Shown: positions 1 through 10,941 of the stretch, piece by piece
How positions within the stretch are numbered: position 1 is the first letter of the stretch
Layout: each line of letters opens with the position of its first letter
Assembly (NCBI GenBank): GCA_006352455.1
Contig: VANL01000063.1
Span: 18,572 to 82,571 of the forward strand
DNA length: 64,000 nt
Source of the DNA: Brachionus sp. 'Tiscar'
Lineage: Eukaryota; Rotifera; Eurotatoria; Ploima; Brachionidae
Reading direction: 5' to 3'
Made by a program: the position numbers and the translations under genes
Notes under the pieces: model-generated
The model's database searches: none
Told to the model about the DNA's origin: nothing
Seen by the model: the letters and a program-made list of their open reading frames with translations, nothing else

Positions 1-281
1 ATTTTTTATTTATTTTCCCTAACAGGAAAAATAGACACTTTTGATAAACAATTTATAAAATTTTAAAATTATTTACATCAAAAAAATTAAATCAATAATT
101 CATTGATATAAAATATGATTTTTGAATTAAATAAGCTATATATGTAAAAGGTTATGGACAAATAAGTAATTGTAATTTTTAGTTTTTTTATTTTGATAGA
201 TAAAAATTATTTAAAATAAAAAAAAGAAGAAATTAAGGAATTTATTTATTGTTAAATAATTAATGAGGCTTTTTTTTTAAG
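1..281. other. Left edge: intron of the copine/RGLG-like gene
   Basis: AT-rich sequence with no convincing exon. It ends in a polypyrimidine tract and AG at 280-281, directly before the first recognisable coding exon of the neighbouring gene, so it is read as the intron feeding that exon. A possible acceptor at about 23-25 leads only to short frames with early stops. Confidence 0.6.
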
Positions 282-740
282 CCATCAAGATATTGCAATG
301 GCTTCAAAGATGTTCTGGAAAGATATAATCAAATTTTGAAAGATGTTTGCTTGAGTGGGCCAACAAACTTTGCGCCGTTGATTAAAGAAGCTATCAAAAT
401 AGTCAAAGAGACAAGGCAATATCACATTTTAGTTATCGTTGCCGATGGTCAAGTAACCAATGAGAGACAAACACGTGACGCAATAGTAGAAGCATCCAAG
501 TATCCTTTATCAATTATTATGGTTGGAGTTGGTGACGGACCGTGGGATATGATGAATGAATTCGATGACAGTCTTCCTAAACGACAATTTGACAATTTTC
601 AATTTGTTAACTATCATGAAGTTACTGAAAATTGCGATAATCCTGATGAAATATTTGCCCTAAATGCTCTAATGGAAATACCTGATCAATACAAATCAAT
701 TATAGAACTAAATTTATTAGAAAAAATGCAATTTGTATAA
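282..740 (+). CDS. Copine / RGLG-type VWA-domain protein, last exon (5' partial)
   Basis: The exon opens after the acceptor AG at 280-281 and runs open for 152 codons to a TAA. It encodes the C-terminal half of a copine-type von Willebrand factor A domain. Recognisable are GPTNFAPLI, the HILVIVADGQVT strand, an LSIIMVGVGDGPWDMM strand, FDNFQFVNY and ALMEIPDQYKSIIELNLL. These match the RGLG ubiquitin-ligase/copine subgroup more closely than classical copines such as CPNE1. Copines are calcium-dependent phospholipid-binding proteins; RGLG relatives add a RING finger at the far C-terminus, but here the protein stops soon after the VWA domain and no RING is encoded. C2 or other N-terminal domains would lie outside the window. 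A poly(A)-signal-like AATAAA follows at 780-785. Confidence 0.85.
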   Translation, partial: PSRYCNGFKDVLERYNQILKDVCLSGPTNFAPLIKEAIKIVKETRQYHILVIVADGQVTNERQTRDAIVEASKYPLSIIMVGVGDGPWDMMNEFDDSLPKRQFDNFQFVNYHEVTENCDNPDEIFALNALMEIPDQYKSIIELNLLEKMQFV

Positions 741-1223
741 ATGCAAAAGCTGTTCTTTTTTTGATGTTCTGATCCTTTAAATAAAATTATATTTTTTTTC
801 TAAAAAATATTATTTGATCTTAATTTATATTTTTCTTTGGGGTCTAGGAACCCTTTAATTAAAAGGTCTCTATGAACAAACAATTTGATAATAAAATATT
901 TAGAAATGATAAAAAAAAAGTGTCTATTCAATTAAATTTAAATATCATTATCACATTTTGAGCACGCCAATTTAAATTTAAATTAAAATGAAATGATTTT
1001 TTAACATAGATTGGCTTTTGTGGCTATCAATCTTTTGCTTTCAAATGACCTGCTCTCCTCGAATATTTAAACAAATTTAAAGAAAAATCCGAAATATTCT
1101 ACTTCTTAATTTTTTTGTTGCATTTTTTATCAACTGCATTTACATAAAATATTCAGCATATCTATCTTTTTAAGCAATAATTTTAATTTTCTAATAGATC
1201 CTTGATTAAGGAAATATTAGAAC
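741..1223. other. Intergenic: 3' UTR and 5' flank
   Basis: Holds the presumed 3' UTR of the copine-like gene with AATAAA at 780-785, and the 5' flank of KIDINS220. No other gene is visible. An acceptor-like AG at 1219-1220 lies 3 nt before the KIDINS220 start codon. Confidence 0.6.
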
Positions 1224-4200
1224 ATGGATCAAATACAAAATAATATGCATCTACATCCACCTAGTGATACTGGTATTCGTTTTGATATAGATGTTCAGCA
1301 AACCAGCATAACCAAGAGAAATACTTCAACTGCACCAAATATCGCCCCATTACTCAGCTTGTTTCATCCTAGTCAAAACAAACCAGAGCTAGTCGAGTAT
1401 TCGGCCGACGCTCTTCTTCAGTATACAAAAGAAGGAAATTATGAGCTGGTAAAAGAAGTGATTGATCATTTTAAATTTTTAAATCATAGTGTTAGTGATA
1501 GTAATTTTGTGCGACATCAAGGCAACACTAGTAACAGTAATACTGTTACGAGTGCAAGCTCGTCTAAAGCTTACGAAAGTATGGCAATGCAAAAAGTTAA
1601 ATCTCGTATAGAGATAGAAATTTGTGATGGCTCAAAGCAAACTTCTTTAATAATTGCATGTCGTATTAATTCATACGAAATCGCTTCAATTTTAATCGAA
1701 AATGGAGCTAATGTTAACTGTAAAGACATGGATTTGTGGACACCTCTTTTAAATGCAGCTAAAAATGGAAATTTAAAACTAGTTAGTTTGTTATTGGAGA
1801 AAAAAGCTCATGTGGATGATAAGGACTGTGGTGGATTTACGTCTTTAATGTGGGCTTGCTATAAAAATCACCTTGAAGTTGTCAAATTATTACTCAAGCA
1901 TAAAGCAAATCCTAATGCTCAATGCAAAGTACATATATATATATTTTTTTGTTATTTTTTATATTTTATCTAACATGCATTAGAATCAAATCTGCTGTTT
2001 ATCATGGGCCGCTGGACGTGGCCATTACAACATTGTTCTAGAGTTACTCAAGTGTCCAAATATCAAAATAGATCTTCAAGATCAAGTAAATTTAAATTAT
2101 TCATCATCAAATAGCCATTTTTAATTTTTTGAATTAAAAAAAAAAAAATTTTGTAAATTATTATTGGAAAATTTTTAATTTTTGAAAAAGCAAAAAGTAC
2201 TAAAAGTTTAATAGCTTTACTGCCAGTTCATTTAAAATATATTTAAAAAACTTTAAAAATTTAAATTATGGCTAGGAAAATTTTAAATAAAATAAATTGT
2301 TTTTAAGAATAGTTCGACTCCAATTTTATGGGTAAATATTCAATTTTTTAATTCTAAAAATTTTTATTTTAATTTTTGTTTAATTTTAAAAGGCGGCTCG
2401 AAAAGGAAACATTGAAATAGTAAAAATTTTAATTAGTAAAGGTGCTAATCCCGACCTACCAGGCATGGTAAATAATTTAAATAAAAAGAAAATTTTTTTA
2501 AATTAAAAAATTTAAAAAGAACAATATGAATCCGTTGATTATTAGTTGTAAAAATGGTCATGTTAGCACTGCTCTCTATTTAGCTAATTTGGAGAACATA
2601 AATGTGAACCATATAGATAAAGATGGTCAGTCAGCTTTGAGCATTGCTGCTAAATTGGGCTTTAAGTCAATTGTTTTAAGTCTTTTGGATAAAGGTGCAT
2701 ATGTGAACACTTTGAATAAGGTGAAATTTATAAAAATTAAATTTAGCGTTTAAAAAAAGTATTTTATTTTAAAAGAAAGGTGATAGTATTTTGATAACAG
2801 CTGTCAAAGGGGGACATCGTGAAATTATTGAAGCCCTTCTGGCTCGGTACGTTGAGATCGATGCAATTGGCAGTGTAAAAAAATCTTATATCTAATATAT
2901 CTTATTTAAAAAAATATCTAGCAAGGTAAAACAGCATTACATCAAGCGGTTGACCGAGGAAGTCTGGAAATTTTAAAGATGATTTTGGATTACAAACCTG
3001 ATTTGGAAATTGTCGCTAATGCAAGACAATTAAAATAAATTAGAAATAGAATAATTTTTTTTGTATATTTTTAGGATGGAGATACACCATTACTATCAGC
3101 AGTTAAGAAAAAAAATACTCCTATGGTAAATGAATTACTAAATGCTGGCAGTAAAGTATCACCTGTTGATAAGGTAAACTTTAAATTAACATGACTTGAA
3201 TTTTGTTTTAAAATTATTGTCTAGAATGGAGATAATGTTTTACACATTTCTTTACGCAACAAAAGCAGAGAAATAACCGAATTAATTTTGTCAAATCCAA
3301 AAAATAGTAAATATTTGTATAAGCCTAATAAAATTGGTGATACACCGCATAAAATTGATGCTTCCAATCCAAAGAGCATACTCACTCAGATATTTGGTGC
3401 AAGTAATTTAAAAATTTAATTATTTATTCAAAAATTCTGCATCATCTTTTAGGAAACTAAATTTTTTGACCATTTCATAAAGGATAAATTTTTTTTTTAG
3501 TATATTCAAAACATTTGAAAATCAAAAAAAAAATTTTTTTTAAAATTTTTTCGAAACTCTACTATTAAAATTCAATATAAACTAAATTATAAATTTTAAA
3601 TCAAATAGGACAATTGAATATGTCTGAAGACAGCATACTCGGCTACGATTTGTACAGCAGTGCTTTGGCTGAAATACTTAGCGAACCATCATTGCATACG
3701 CCTATTACAGTTGGTTTATATGCAAAATGGGGCAGTGGCAAATCATTTTTGCTGGCACAATTAAAATCTGAAATGAAAAGCTTTGCCAAATTGACCCATT
3801 TAGTCAATTTAAAAGTGAACCTATTCATGATAATCACCATTATATTCTCCTGTCTTTGTATGACCGGTCCATTCATGTTTTGGAATTGGGCTTATGGTTT
3901 GGTGCTATACGGCTCGCTTTTATTTATTTCATTATTTTTCATATTTGTGTCAAAATACTTTTATGAGAAGAAAGAACGCGAATGGGCTGAACGCATATGT
4001 GAAAAAATCTCAACTCACTTGACTAGATTTAAACTTTTGCTCCGAATTCTTTTCCTAAATCCAGTCAAATTCAAAAATGAAAATATCGAGCATAAAAATT
4101 TACGCTTCATATTCACTGAATATGGAAAAATATCCACTATAGGCGGAGAGAACGCACTAGCTTTAATGATAAGTTCACTGAATACCAAAATTGAAAAACA

Positions 4201-7200
4201 ACTTGGTGTCATTGTAACTCGTTTATGTCGCGTGTTTTACAACAAATCTCATTCAAACAGTAAATACAGACGATTTTGCTGCATACCAACATTTTTACTA
4301 CTTTTCATAATTATTGTACTCATTGTTGGACTAGCTATATTTTTTCGAGTCAAAGGCTTTGAATTAAACAACTTTAAAACACAAGACCAAGGGTTTATAA
4401 TTACAGTGGGATTTCTAATTTTTATATCAATAATAGGTTCTACATTTACTTGGAGCAAAATTTTATGGTCTCTAATTCGATCGCCAAGTGAAAGAATAAT
4501 GAACACAGTCAATTCTAAAGATAAATTAAAATACTCTGATTCAAATAAGATAGAGAGCTATATATTCAAGTTAAAGCGAGAAGTGGATCTAATAGCACAT
4601 ACTGTGCGCACAATTGATGCGTTCACCCATAGCTGTACTAGACTGGTAATTGTGATTGATGGCTTGGATAGTTGTGAACAGGCTAAAGTGCTGCAAATAT
4701 TGGAAATAGTACATGTTCTTTTTACCAAAGAAGGTGATCCATTTGTTAGCATTCTTGCCGTTGATCCTCATGTGTTAATCAAAGGAATTGAAGGAAATTT
4801 GATTGCTGCATTTCGAAACGGAAATGTAAATGGACATGATTATTTAAGAACCATCATTCATATGCCAATTTATCTGCAAGTAGATCTGTCCAAAGCAAAA
4901 GCTTTATCCAAAATGCCTAACAAAATTCTAAAAAGAAATAGCACATTAGTAAATATAATTTAAATTTTATTACATTGCTTTCGCTGATTAATTTCTTTTT
5001 AGATTGGTTCATCAACTGATATTATCTCTAAAATTGGAAATGAGGTTGGACAAGGAAAGAAAAACAAGAAAAGCCGTAAACGAAGTTCAAAACCGGTATT
5101 AAAAACAAATTTTAAATACTTTATTTAATCGATTTTTTTTGAGCAGAGAAAATGTCAACATTTTAGTTAGAAAATTCTAGATTTAGATCTGACAGTTTTT
5201 ATTTTTGTTTTAAGTTATTTCTTCTTTCTCTTTTACTTAAAATCAAGCAAAGATAAAATTCCGAATATTTTTTTTTATTTTCTAATTTTTTAAAATTTTA
5301 TGCAAGATAATCAGAAAAAGTAAGTAAGTGATTGAATTGAGTTTTTGTAGACTAATTTTTATAAATAATTTTGATGAAAAAACTAAAATTTTAATCTTTT
5401 AAATTCAATTAATTAGATTTTTTTAGTTTTAATTATTAATTTAAATCTAATTTATGCTTTGTTTGACTATTTATATTTTCATGAGAAAAACAGGTGAAAA
5501 AAAGTTTATAACAAAATGGGTCTTTTCAAGATAAATGGACTACATCAGTTGATTAAACTTGAACAATGGGTTTTTTTTTATTATTTCTCTGTAACCAGCT
5601 AAAATTCATTTAGAAGACTTTTTTTAAAGATTTTTATTCTTTTTAGCTTTAAGTTTTGAAATTAAAAAAAATATATGAAAATAAAAATTTTTTTTTTTTA
5701 AATTTTACATTTTAAAGATGTCAGCTATTGATTTAACTGATCAATTAATAAAGAGTGACTACTTTTCAGACGTAAATCCGCGCAACCTACGTCGATTGAT
5801 AAACATAATAGCTTTGACTGGTCGACTGTTGCGAGCATATCATGTCGACTTTAATTGGCGTATTTTGGCATCTTGGATTTACATAAATGAACAATGGCCA
5901 TATCGCTGTTCATGGATAGTAATGCACTATGAAGAACATGAAGAAATATTCACTGAAGAAACAACACTAAACGAAGTATACGAACAAGTCAAGAATCATA
6001 TTCCTACTAGTAATGAACCACTATTAGAACTAGACCGGAATGCACGCAAATTTGAACATTTCATTCAAAACTGCGAGCCAAAGCTAACTTGTACTATACT
6101 GAAAAAAATTCTACCATGTACTGTAAATCTCGATCCATACTTAATAAAACTAATTAAAGAATCCATTGATGCAAAAGAAGATAAAATAAATAATTTTCCA
6201 TTTAATTCCAATATTTTAAATCTAAATAAAATGGAAAATTTTAATATGATTCAAAATCCAAATCTTACCTTTGGATATGGTCAGCAATTTCAATCATCTA
6301 GAGTTCCAATGCCCAGTCCAAACTTTCATCAAACGCCATTGTCCATAAACACGGTTCAGTCAGATTTGAATTTTAACGAAATTACACAAAGAAAGCCCAA
6401 AGATCCAGAAACATCAAACTTAATTAGTCTAACCAGTCCAGTCAACTCGCCGGCTTATCTTCAACTGGACATGACCAAGCATCTGTGTGACATGAATGTC
6501 GCCGATGTATGCGAATCACTCTTGAATAATATTGAATTTTTGAGTGAAGATTTTAAAGAAATTTATACAAACACTTTTAAAGAGAAGAATATTAATGGTA
6601 AAGTTTTGCTAAAGTGCGACTTAGAATCTCTTAAATCAGAATTAAATATGAGTTTTGGTGATTGGTTTTTATTTAAAGATTGGATTATAAATAAACGCTT
6701 ACAAAATCAAAAATTAATTCAAAACAAAGAATCTTTGGCAACATCAAAAAATAAGACACCGTCTCAAGTCACTTTGGGTGGCTCGCATCGTAAAGTTGAG
6801 TTCACAGTAACTCCGGTTAAGGAGGAAAAAAAGCTTACTGAGGACACAAATCTTGTCGAAACAACAAAAAAACCTTTAAATTCTATTCTTGTTAAGCAGT
6901 CAAATTTGACTAATATAGAAACATGTGATGAAGAAAATAGTGAGCTAAGCAGCGAAGAAAATAGTGAGCAGAAAAATATTAGCAAAGAAGAGGAACAGAG
7001 TGTATCTGTCGAAAAAAGCACTCAAATTCAGTCGGATGATGTAAGTCCAATGACCAAATTGGGTAAAAAAATATTCAAGAGCATAGATAATCTGTTTCAT
7101 AAAACAGAACGGTCAAATTCAAGAACAGTGTCAGGTTCGATTAATGAAGACAATGAGACATCGATAAGTATTTTGTATAGTGAGGAACAAAATAAAATCA

Positions 7201-7580
7201 GTAGTGAGTCTACCGATGATGAAACAAATATGCAAGATAATAAAATAAAAAATAAACATAAAAAAGTATTTTTTGATATTTGTAATTGTTTTATTTTTTA
7301 TTAACGCCTTTTGTTTTAAAAGGGACGACGCGAATCTATCAAAATGGATAATTTGAAAAAAAACTTAATAAAAGTAAAAAAGCAAATAGTTTCGAATAAT
7401 GAACAAAGTGCTTTAACCAAATCGGATTTAAAGACAAAAAATTCGGCTTCATCAATCAAATCTAATGCAGCAGCAAATGATACAAATAGGAAAAGAAGCG
7501 AAAGTGGTTTAAAAAACCTAGATGAAGATTCAACTACCAAGACCTACTTTATTTTTGAAGATGAAGATGAATGTTATTGA
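1224..7580 (+). CDS. KIDINS220: KIDINS220/ARMS-like ankyrin-repeat KAP P-loop membrane scaffold
   Basis: KIDINS220 (ARMS) is a four-pass membrane scaffold downstream of neurotrophin and other receptors. Thirteen phase-consistent exons: 1224-1928, 1984-2085, 2308-2331, 2393-2467, 2520-2720, 2776-2874, 2922-3020, 3075-3173, 3225-3402, 3609-4948, 5003-5095, 5718-7265, 7323-7580, giving about 1606 residues (human about 1770). Ankyrin repeats fill roughly residues 65-510. The KAP NTPase follows, with Walker A WGSGKS near 568-573, two pairs of hydrophobic helices, and a Walker-B-like VIVIDGLD. The conserved LTGRLLRA...FNWRILASWI...QWPYRCSW block lies in exon 12. A SAM-like segment with NINGKVLLKCDLESLK and MSFGDW follows, then a low-complexity Ser/Glu tail. 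The protein ends in DECY and lacks the class I PDZ ligand of vertebrate forms. Intron 7 uses a GC donor (3021) and exon 3 is a 24-nt microexon. Confidence 0.93.
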
Positions 7581-7963
7581 AAATTTATTTTATAATTAGT
7601 TTTTTTTTTTTTATAATTTTAGTTAAAATTTTTATAGAAATAATTTTGATGAAGAATAGATTTAAATAGAACTAATTTGACTTTTATTGATTTTTAATTA
7701 ATAAATCACCTTGTTTATTTTATTTTTGTTTATTAAAATGGTACAAACAGTTCTCAAATAGCATAGAACAATTAAAATATATGCTAAATAGATTACTGTA
7801 TTATCAAATGATGAAAAAAAAAAATAGAAAGAATCATTCATAAATCTTTTTTTTAAATTTTATTAATCGTCTAGTTTTTTTGTAGATCATTGGTTAGTAT
7901 TAAATACTTTCAGTTACGTTAAGTATTCACTCAAGGGACAAAAATGATATTGATTTTTTTTTT
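7581..7963. other. 3' flank of KIDINS220
   Basis: A/T-rich, with AATAAA near 7700 that could end the KIDINS220 transcript. Nothing else recognised. Confidence 0.5.
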
Positions 7964-8070
7964 CTGTACTGAGCTAATGCTCCTTCAGATTAAAATAATT
8001 TAAAGTTAAATAAGATAAAATAAAGATAAAAAAATAAAGAGTTACAGGATACATATTTTTAAATATTAAA
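7964..8070 (-). mobile_element. Non-LTR retrotransposon 3' end, family B, copy 1
   Basis: Diverged copy of the element end at 8957-9129. Both share, on the plus strand, a CTGTA(C/T)(T/C)GAGCTAA(T/G)GCTCCTTCAG block, an A-rich AAATAAGATAAAATA stretch, and AGGATACATATTTTTAAAT, in the same order and orientation. The GAGC...GCTC core can form a small hairpin, a common feature of LINE 3' ends. On the minus strand the block leads into an A-rich tail. No coding sequence is attached; this is a 5'-truncated copy. Confidence 0.5.
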
Positions 8071-8299
8071 TGGCTTAGGGAAGAAAGAAGAAATAGTGAG
8101 GTAGCAATTGGTAATTTTTTTATATTCAACACTTTTTCAAAATCTTTTTTATTCGTGTTTTTATTTTTTTAGATACTTTAAATGTAATGTATGTAAAGTT
8201 TTTAAACTGTGAAATTAATCAATAATTACATTTTTTTTGGAAAAAATATATTTTCGTTCAACAAGAATGAATTAAATAATCAAGAGTTAGAATTAAAAA

Positions 8300-8930
8300 G
8301 ATAAATTATCCCTAATTAATTTAAATTTATTTATTTATATAATTTAGAGTGAATAGTTCCACTTGGCAGCTCCGAACGGCGTAGTGTCTTATTTTCAGCC
8401 AGCCTGCTAGGAATGTTTTTGTAATTTATCACTGTAGCTAATCAAAAACTGTTCGATTTTTGGTTGTGATTCATTAGGTCTTTTAGAAGAGTAATCGTGG
8501 ATTTCTTTTGCTATTAATTCATGTTGAGCTCTCGTTTTCATAAATTTAACAAAAGAAAGCCCGAGGAGTTTTTTAGACTCCTCTTTAAAAAATTAAAACT
8601 TGAATATTATCTCAAAGATATAAAGTTTTAAGAGATTACTCAAAGAAACTAAAAATAAAATTCTAATTTTTTTTTTAAATTTCTAAATAAATTTTATTTA
8701 TTATCCTTGAACTTTTAATTTTAAATTTTTGTAATAAATCAGCCGGGCTTTCTAATATTAATGAATAGTTGGAATGAATATGTCTTCTATTTTATAAATT
8801 TTAAGGTCTCTATGCATAGAATCAATGCTTGTTTTTTTAAGAAAAAAAAAATTTATAATTCTCAGAATCCTGTTTTGAATTTTTTGTAGATTGATTATCA
8901 TTGAGCTTTCTGTTCCCGAATTTAAAATAA
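8300..8930 (-). mobile_element. Degenerate non-LTR retrotransposon: RT C-terminal remnant and 3' tail
   Basis: On the minus strand a stretch of about 50 open codons (8909 to about 8757) reads INLQKIQNRILRII ... DLKIYKIEDIF. This is the characteristic C-terminal motif of LINE reverse transcriptase polyproteins (LQKIQNRxLRII followed by a conserved LKI segment). A second open stretch follows (about 8550-8400; KTRAQHELIAKEIHDY), then a locally GC-richer block and a tail of AATAAATAAA type near 8310-8335. Frames are broken by stops and indels, so it is a dead copy. Confidence 0.55.
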
Positions 8931-8956
8931 TTTTTTATTTTTATTTATTTGGGTAT

Positions 8957-9129
8957 CTGTATCGAGCTAAGGCTCCTTCAGATTAAAAAAAAAAAAATCA
9001 AAATAAAATAAAGTTAAAATAAGATAAAATATAAAAAAAAAATAAGAAAATAAAATAAAATAAGTTAAAATAGAAGAAAATTAAAATTATATATTTAAAT
9101 TGAGAAAAACAGGATACATATTTTTAAAT
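8957..9129 (-). mobile_element. Non-LTR retrotransposon 3' end, family B, copy 2
   Basis: Second copy of the 3'-end sequence found at 7964-8070. On the minus strand it ends GAGCCTTAGCTCGATACAG followed by ATACCC and an AAATAAATAAAAATAAA tail, the typical look of a LINE 3' terminus. An expanded run of AAATAAAAT-type simple sequence sits inside it (about 8990-9065). Upstream sequence (9130-9260) is not recognisably coding. Confidence 0.5.
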
Positions 9130-9464
9130 GTCTGATTTAAAATAATGAAACGGATTAAAGTTTTATAGTTGATGTAAATGATTGATCATGTTGTTACTGT
9201 ATCGGCACACTTTTATCTTTTAGAATTTTGTTGAAAAAGCCATCAGGTTAAATTGTTGAGGTGCTCTTTTCAGTTCTAATGTTTGGAAAATTTAGAGAAC
9301 TAATAATAAATACAAATAAGCATGATAAAATAAGGTCAAATAAAATATTGAAAGAAGAGTTATGGCATGGTTCGGTGTTGTTAAATAAAAAAAGATTAAA
9401 TGAGTAATAGAAGATTAAATTAAGAACTTAATATATTTTAAGGAAAATATTTTTCGAATATTTT

Positions 9465-9612
9465 TATTTATTTATTTTATTAAAGTTCAAGTCCCATGGA
9501 CAAATTTAAATAATAAAAAAAAATGGACAGTTAAATATCCTTTTACAATTAAGTAAAAAATTCAGTTTGTTATATACAAAAAAATGATTAAGATTATTCA
9601 ATAGAATATTGA
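9465..9612 (-). mobile_element. Non-LTR retrotransposon 3' end, family D, copy 1
   Basis: About 145 bp closely matching 62985-63125 in the same orientation. Shared blocks include GACAGTTAAATATCC, TTTTACAATTAAGTAAAAAA and AAAATGATTAA. On the minus strand both end in CCATG(G/A)GACT(T/C)(G/A)AAC(T/C)TTAAT followed by a tail of AAATAAATAAA. Copy 2 is preceded by a reverse-transcriptase remnant, so this one is read as a severely 5'-truncated insertion of the same LINE family. Confidence 0.6.
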
Positions 9613-9777
9613 GTTTTAAACGTTTTATTGATTAAAAATTATTGATTTGAGAATTAAATCTAATTGTACAATAATTGTTATTAAAATATAAAGTAAGAAT
9701 TGTCAGACATATCGTAAATTGCTACAAAAATATAAATTATAAATTATAAACTAGTTATATGATTAAACAAGATAGAG

Positions 9778-9908
9778 ACTTGCTCTCGTGTTTTGGCTGT
9801 TGGAATCGTTGCGAAGTTTTCGAAGGAACTTCTGTAAGAAGCTGTTGCGATAAGCAGCCTTGTTTGCTTTTCTTGTTTGAAAAGGGAAGCGTTCGTTCAA
9901 GCGAAGGA
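9778..9908 (+). ncRNA. Candidate structured RNA: GC-rich patch with serial hairpins
   Basis: A roughly 130-bp island of near-balanced base composition in very AT-rich surroundings. It contains five consecutive short inverted repeats: CGAA/TTCG (9812-9822), CTTCT/AGAAG (9829-9841), GCTGTT/AAGCAGC (9841-9858), CTTTTC/GAAAAG (9867-9884) and TTCG/CGAA (9892-9905). In AT-rich genomes such islands often mark structured RNAs. Alternatives: a small coding exon (one plus frame is open for 52 codons from an ATG near 9760, and two minus frames are also open), a 5' UTR of the SFRP gene, or part of a retrotransposon. No known RNA family was recognised and the strand is arbitrary. Confidence 0.22.
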
Positions 9909-10941
9909 TATTTAAAATAATTTTTAAAGACCGGGTTTCTTATTTATTTGAAAAAATGTGATTATTGTTAATTGAAATCTAAACTTTATTAGAATGATAA
10001 AACATATCACCACTAAAATATCCTAAATAGATCTAGTAAATTTTAAATGACCAAAAGTATTTGTTGTGAAAAGTACGTGACTATTTTCTATTTTTATTTA
10101 AATCACCAGGTTTCAATTTATTTATTATGTAATGAGAATATTCAGTTATTTCTTTATTCCAAAAAGTAATTTTTTTAGATTAATTATTTAACAGTAAAAT
10201 TAGTATCTCATTAATTAATTATTTCATTCAAGGGAAATATTTTATAATTGATTAATGTACATGAATAAATTCAATATATTCACACACTGGCCAAAATATA
10301 AATTATTTTGTTTTAGGTTATTATTCAAATATAAACAAAGTTTGAACTTGTCAGAATGTTCTTTTTCAAAATGAAAATATCTGTAATTAAATGAATGTTA
10401 GGCTAGTCTAATTAAATATGCGATTAAGATAAGAAATGATAAATATTTTTTGATAACGAAGAAAAGAAATTCTTTATTTTGATACATTTCATCTATTTGT
10501 CTATCGATTCTATTGATATTTTTCTATCTAGACTTATCGATCAGTCAAAATCAGCTTAAAATTCAGCTCTTTAATTAAATTCGGACTTGTGAACTATAAT
10601 TAACTAGATTCTCATTTAAAATTCAATTGCAAATAAGGAAATTTTTCCATTTTTGTTTTCGTTTTCTTCTAGCTGGTAAAAAGTCTATTTTTAGTTGTTA
10701 ATTTGTCAAAATTTAGATCTTTAAATGATAAAAACACATCAATTATCTCATAAACAGAAATAAAAAAAAAAATCAATCAATTTATCACACATTTTCTAAC
10801 ATTTTTATTTTATTTTTTTTTGCCGATCAAAAGAACACATTTACTTCTTTTTAAAGGTGTTTCAGTTATTTTTTTATTTAAAACAAAATTTCCTTTTTTT
10901 TTATTTTTCAATGAATATTTTTTGCTAGAATAATCGATAAA
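9909..10941. other. 5' flank of SFRP gene
   Basis: A/T-rich with no coding exon recognised. It should hold the promoter and 5' UTR of the SFRP gene. An acceptor-like TTTGCTAG ends at 10928, 13 nt before the start codon. Confidence 0.45.

Noticed and set aside
9760..9916. 52-codon Cys-rich plus-strand frame as a small secreted peptide gene
   Set aside because: Starts MIKQDRDLLSC, so no signal peptide; several other frames are open too because the patch is GC-rich. Kept only as a candidate structured RNA.
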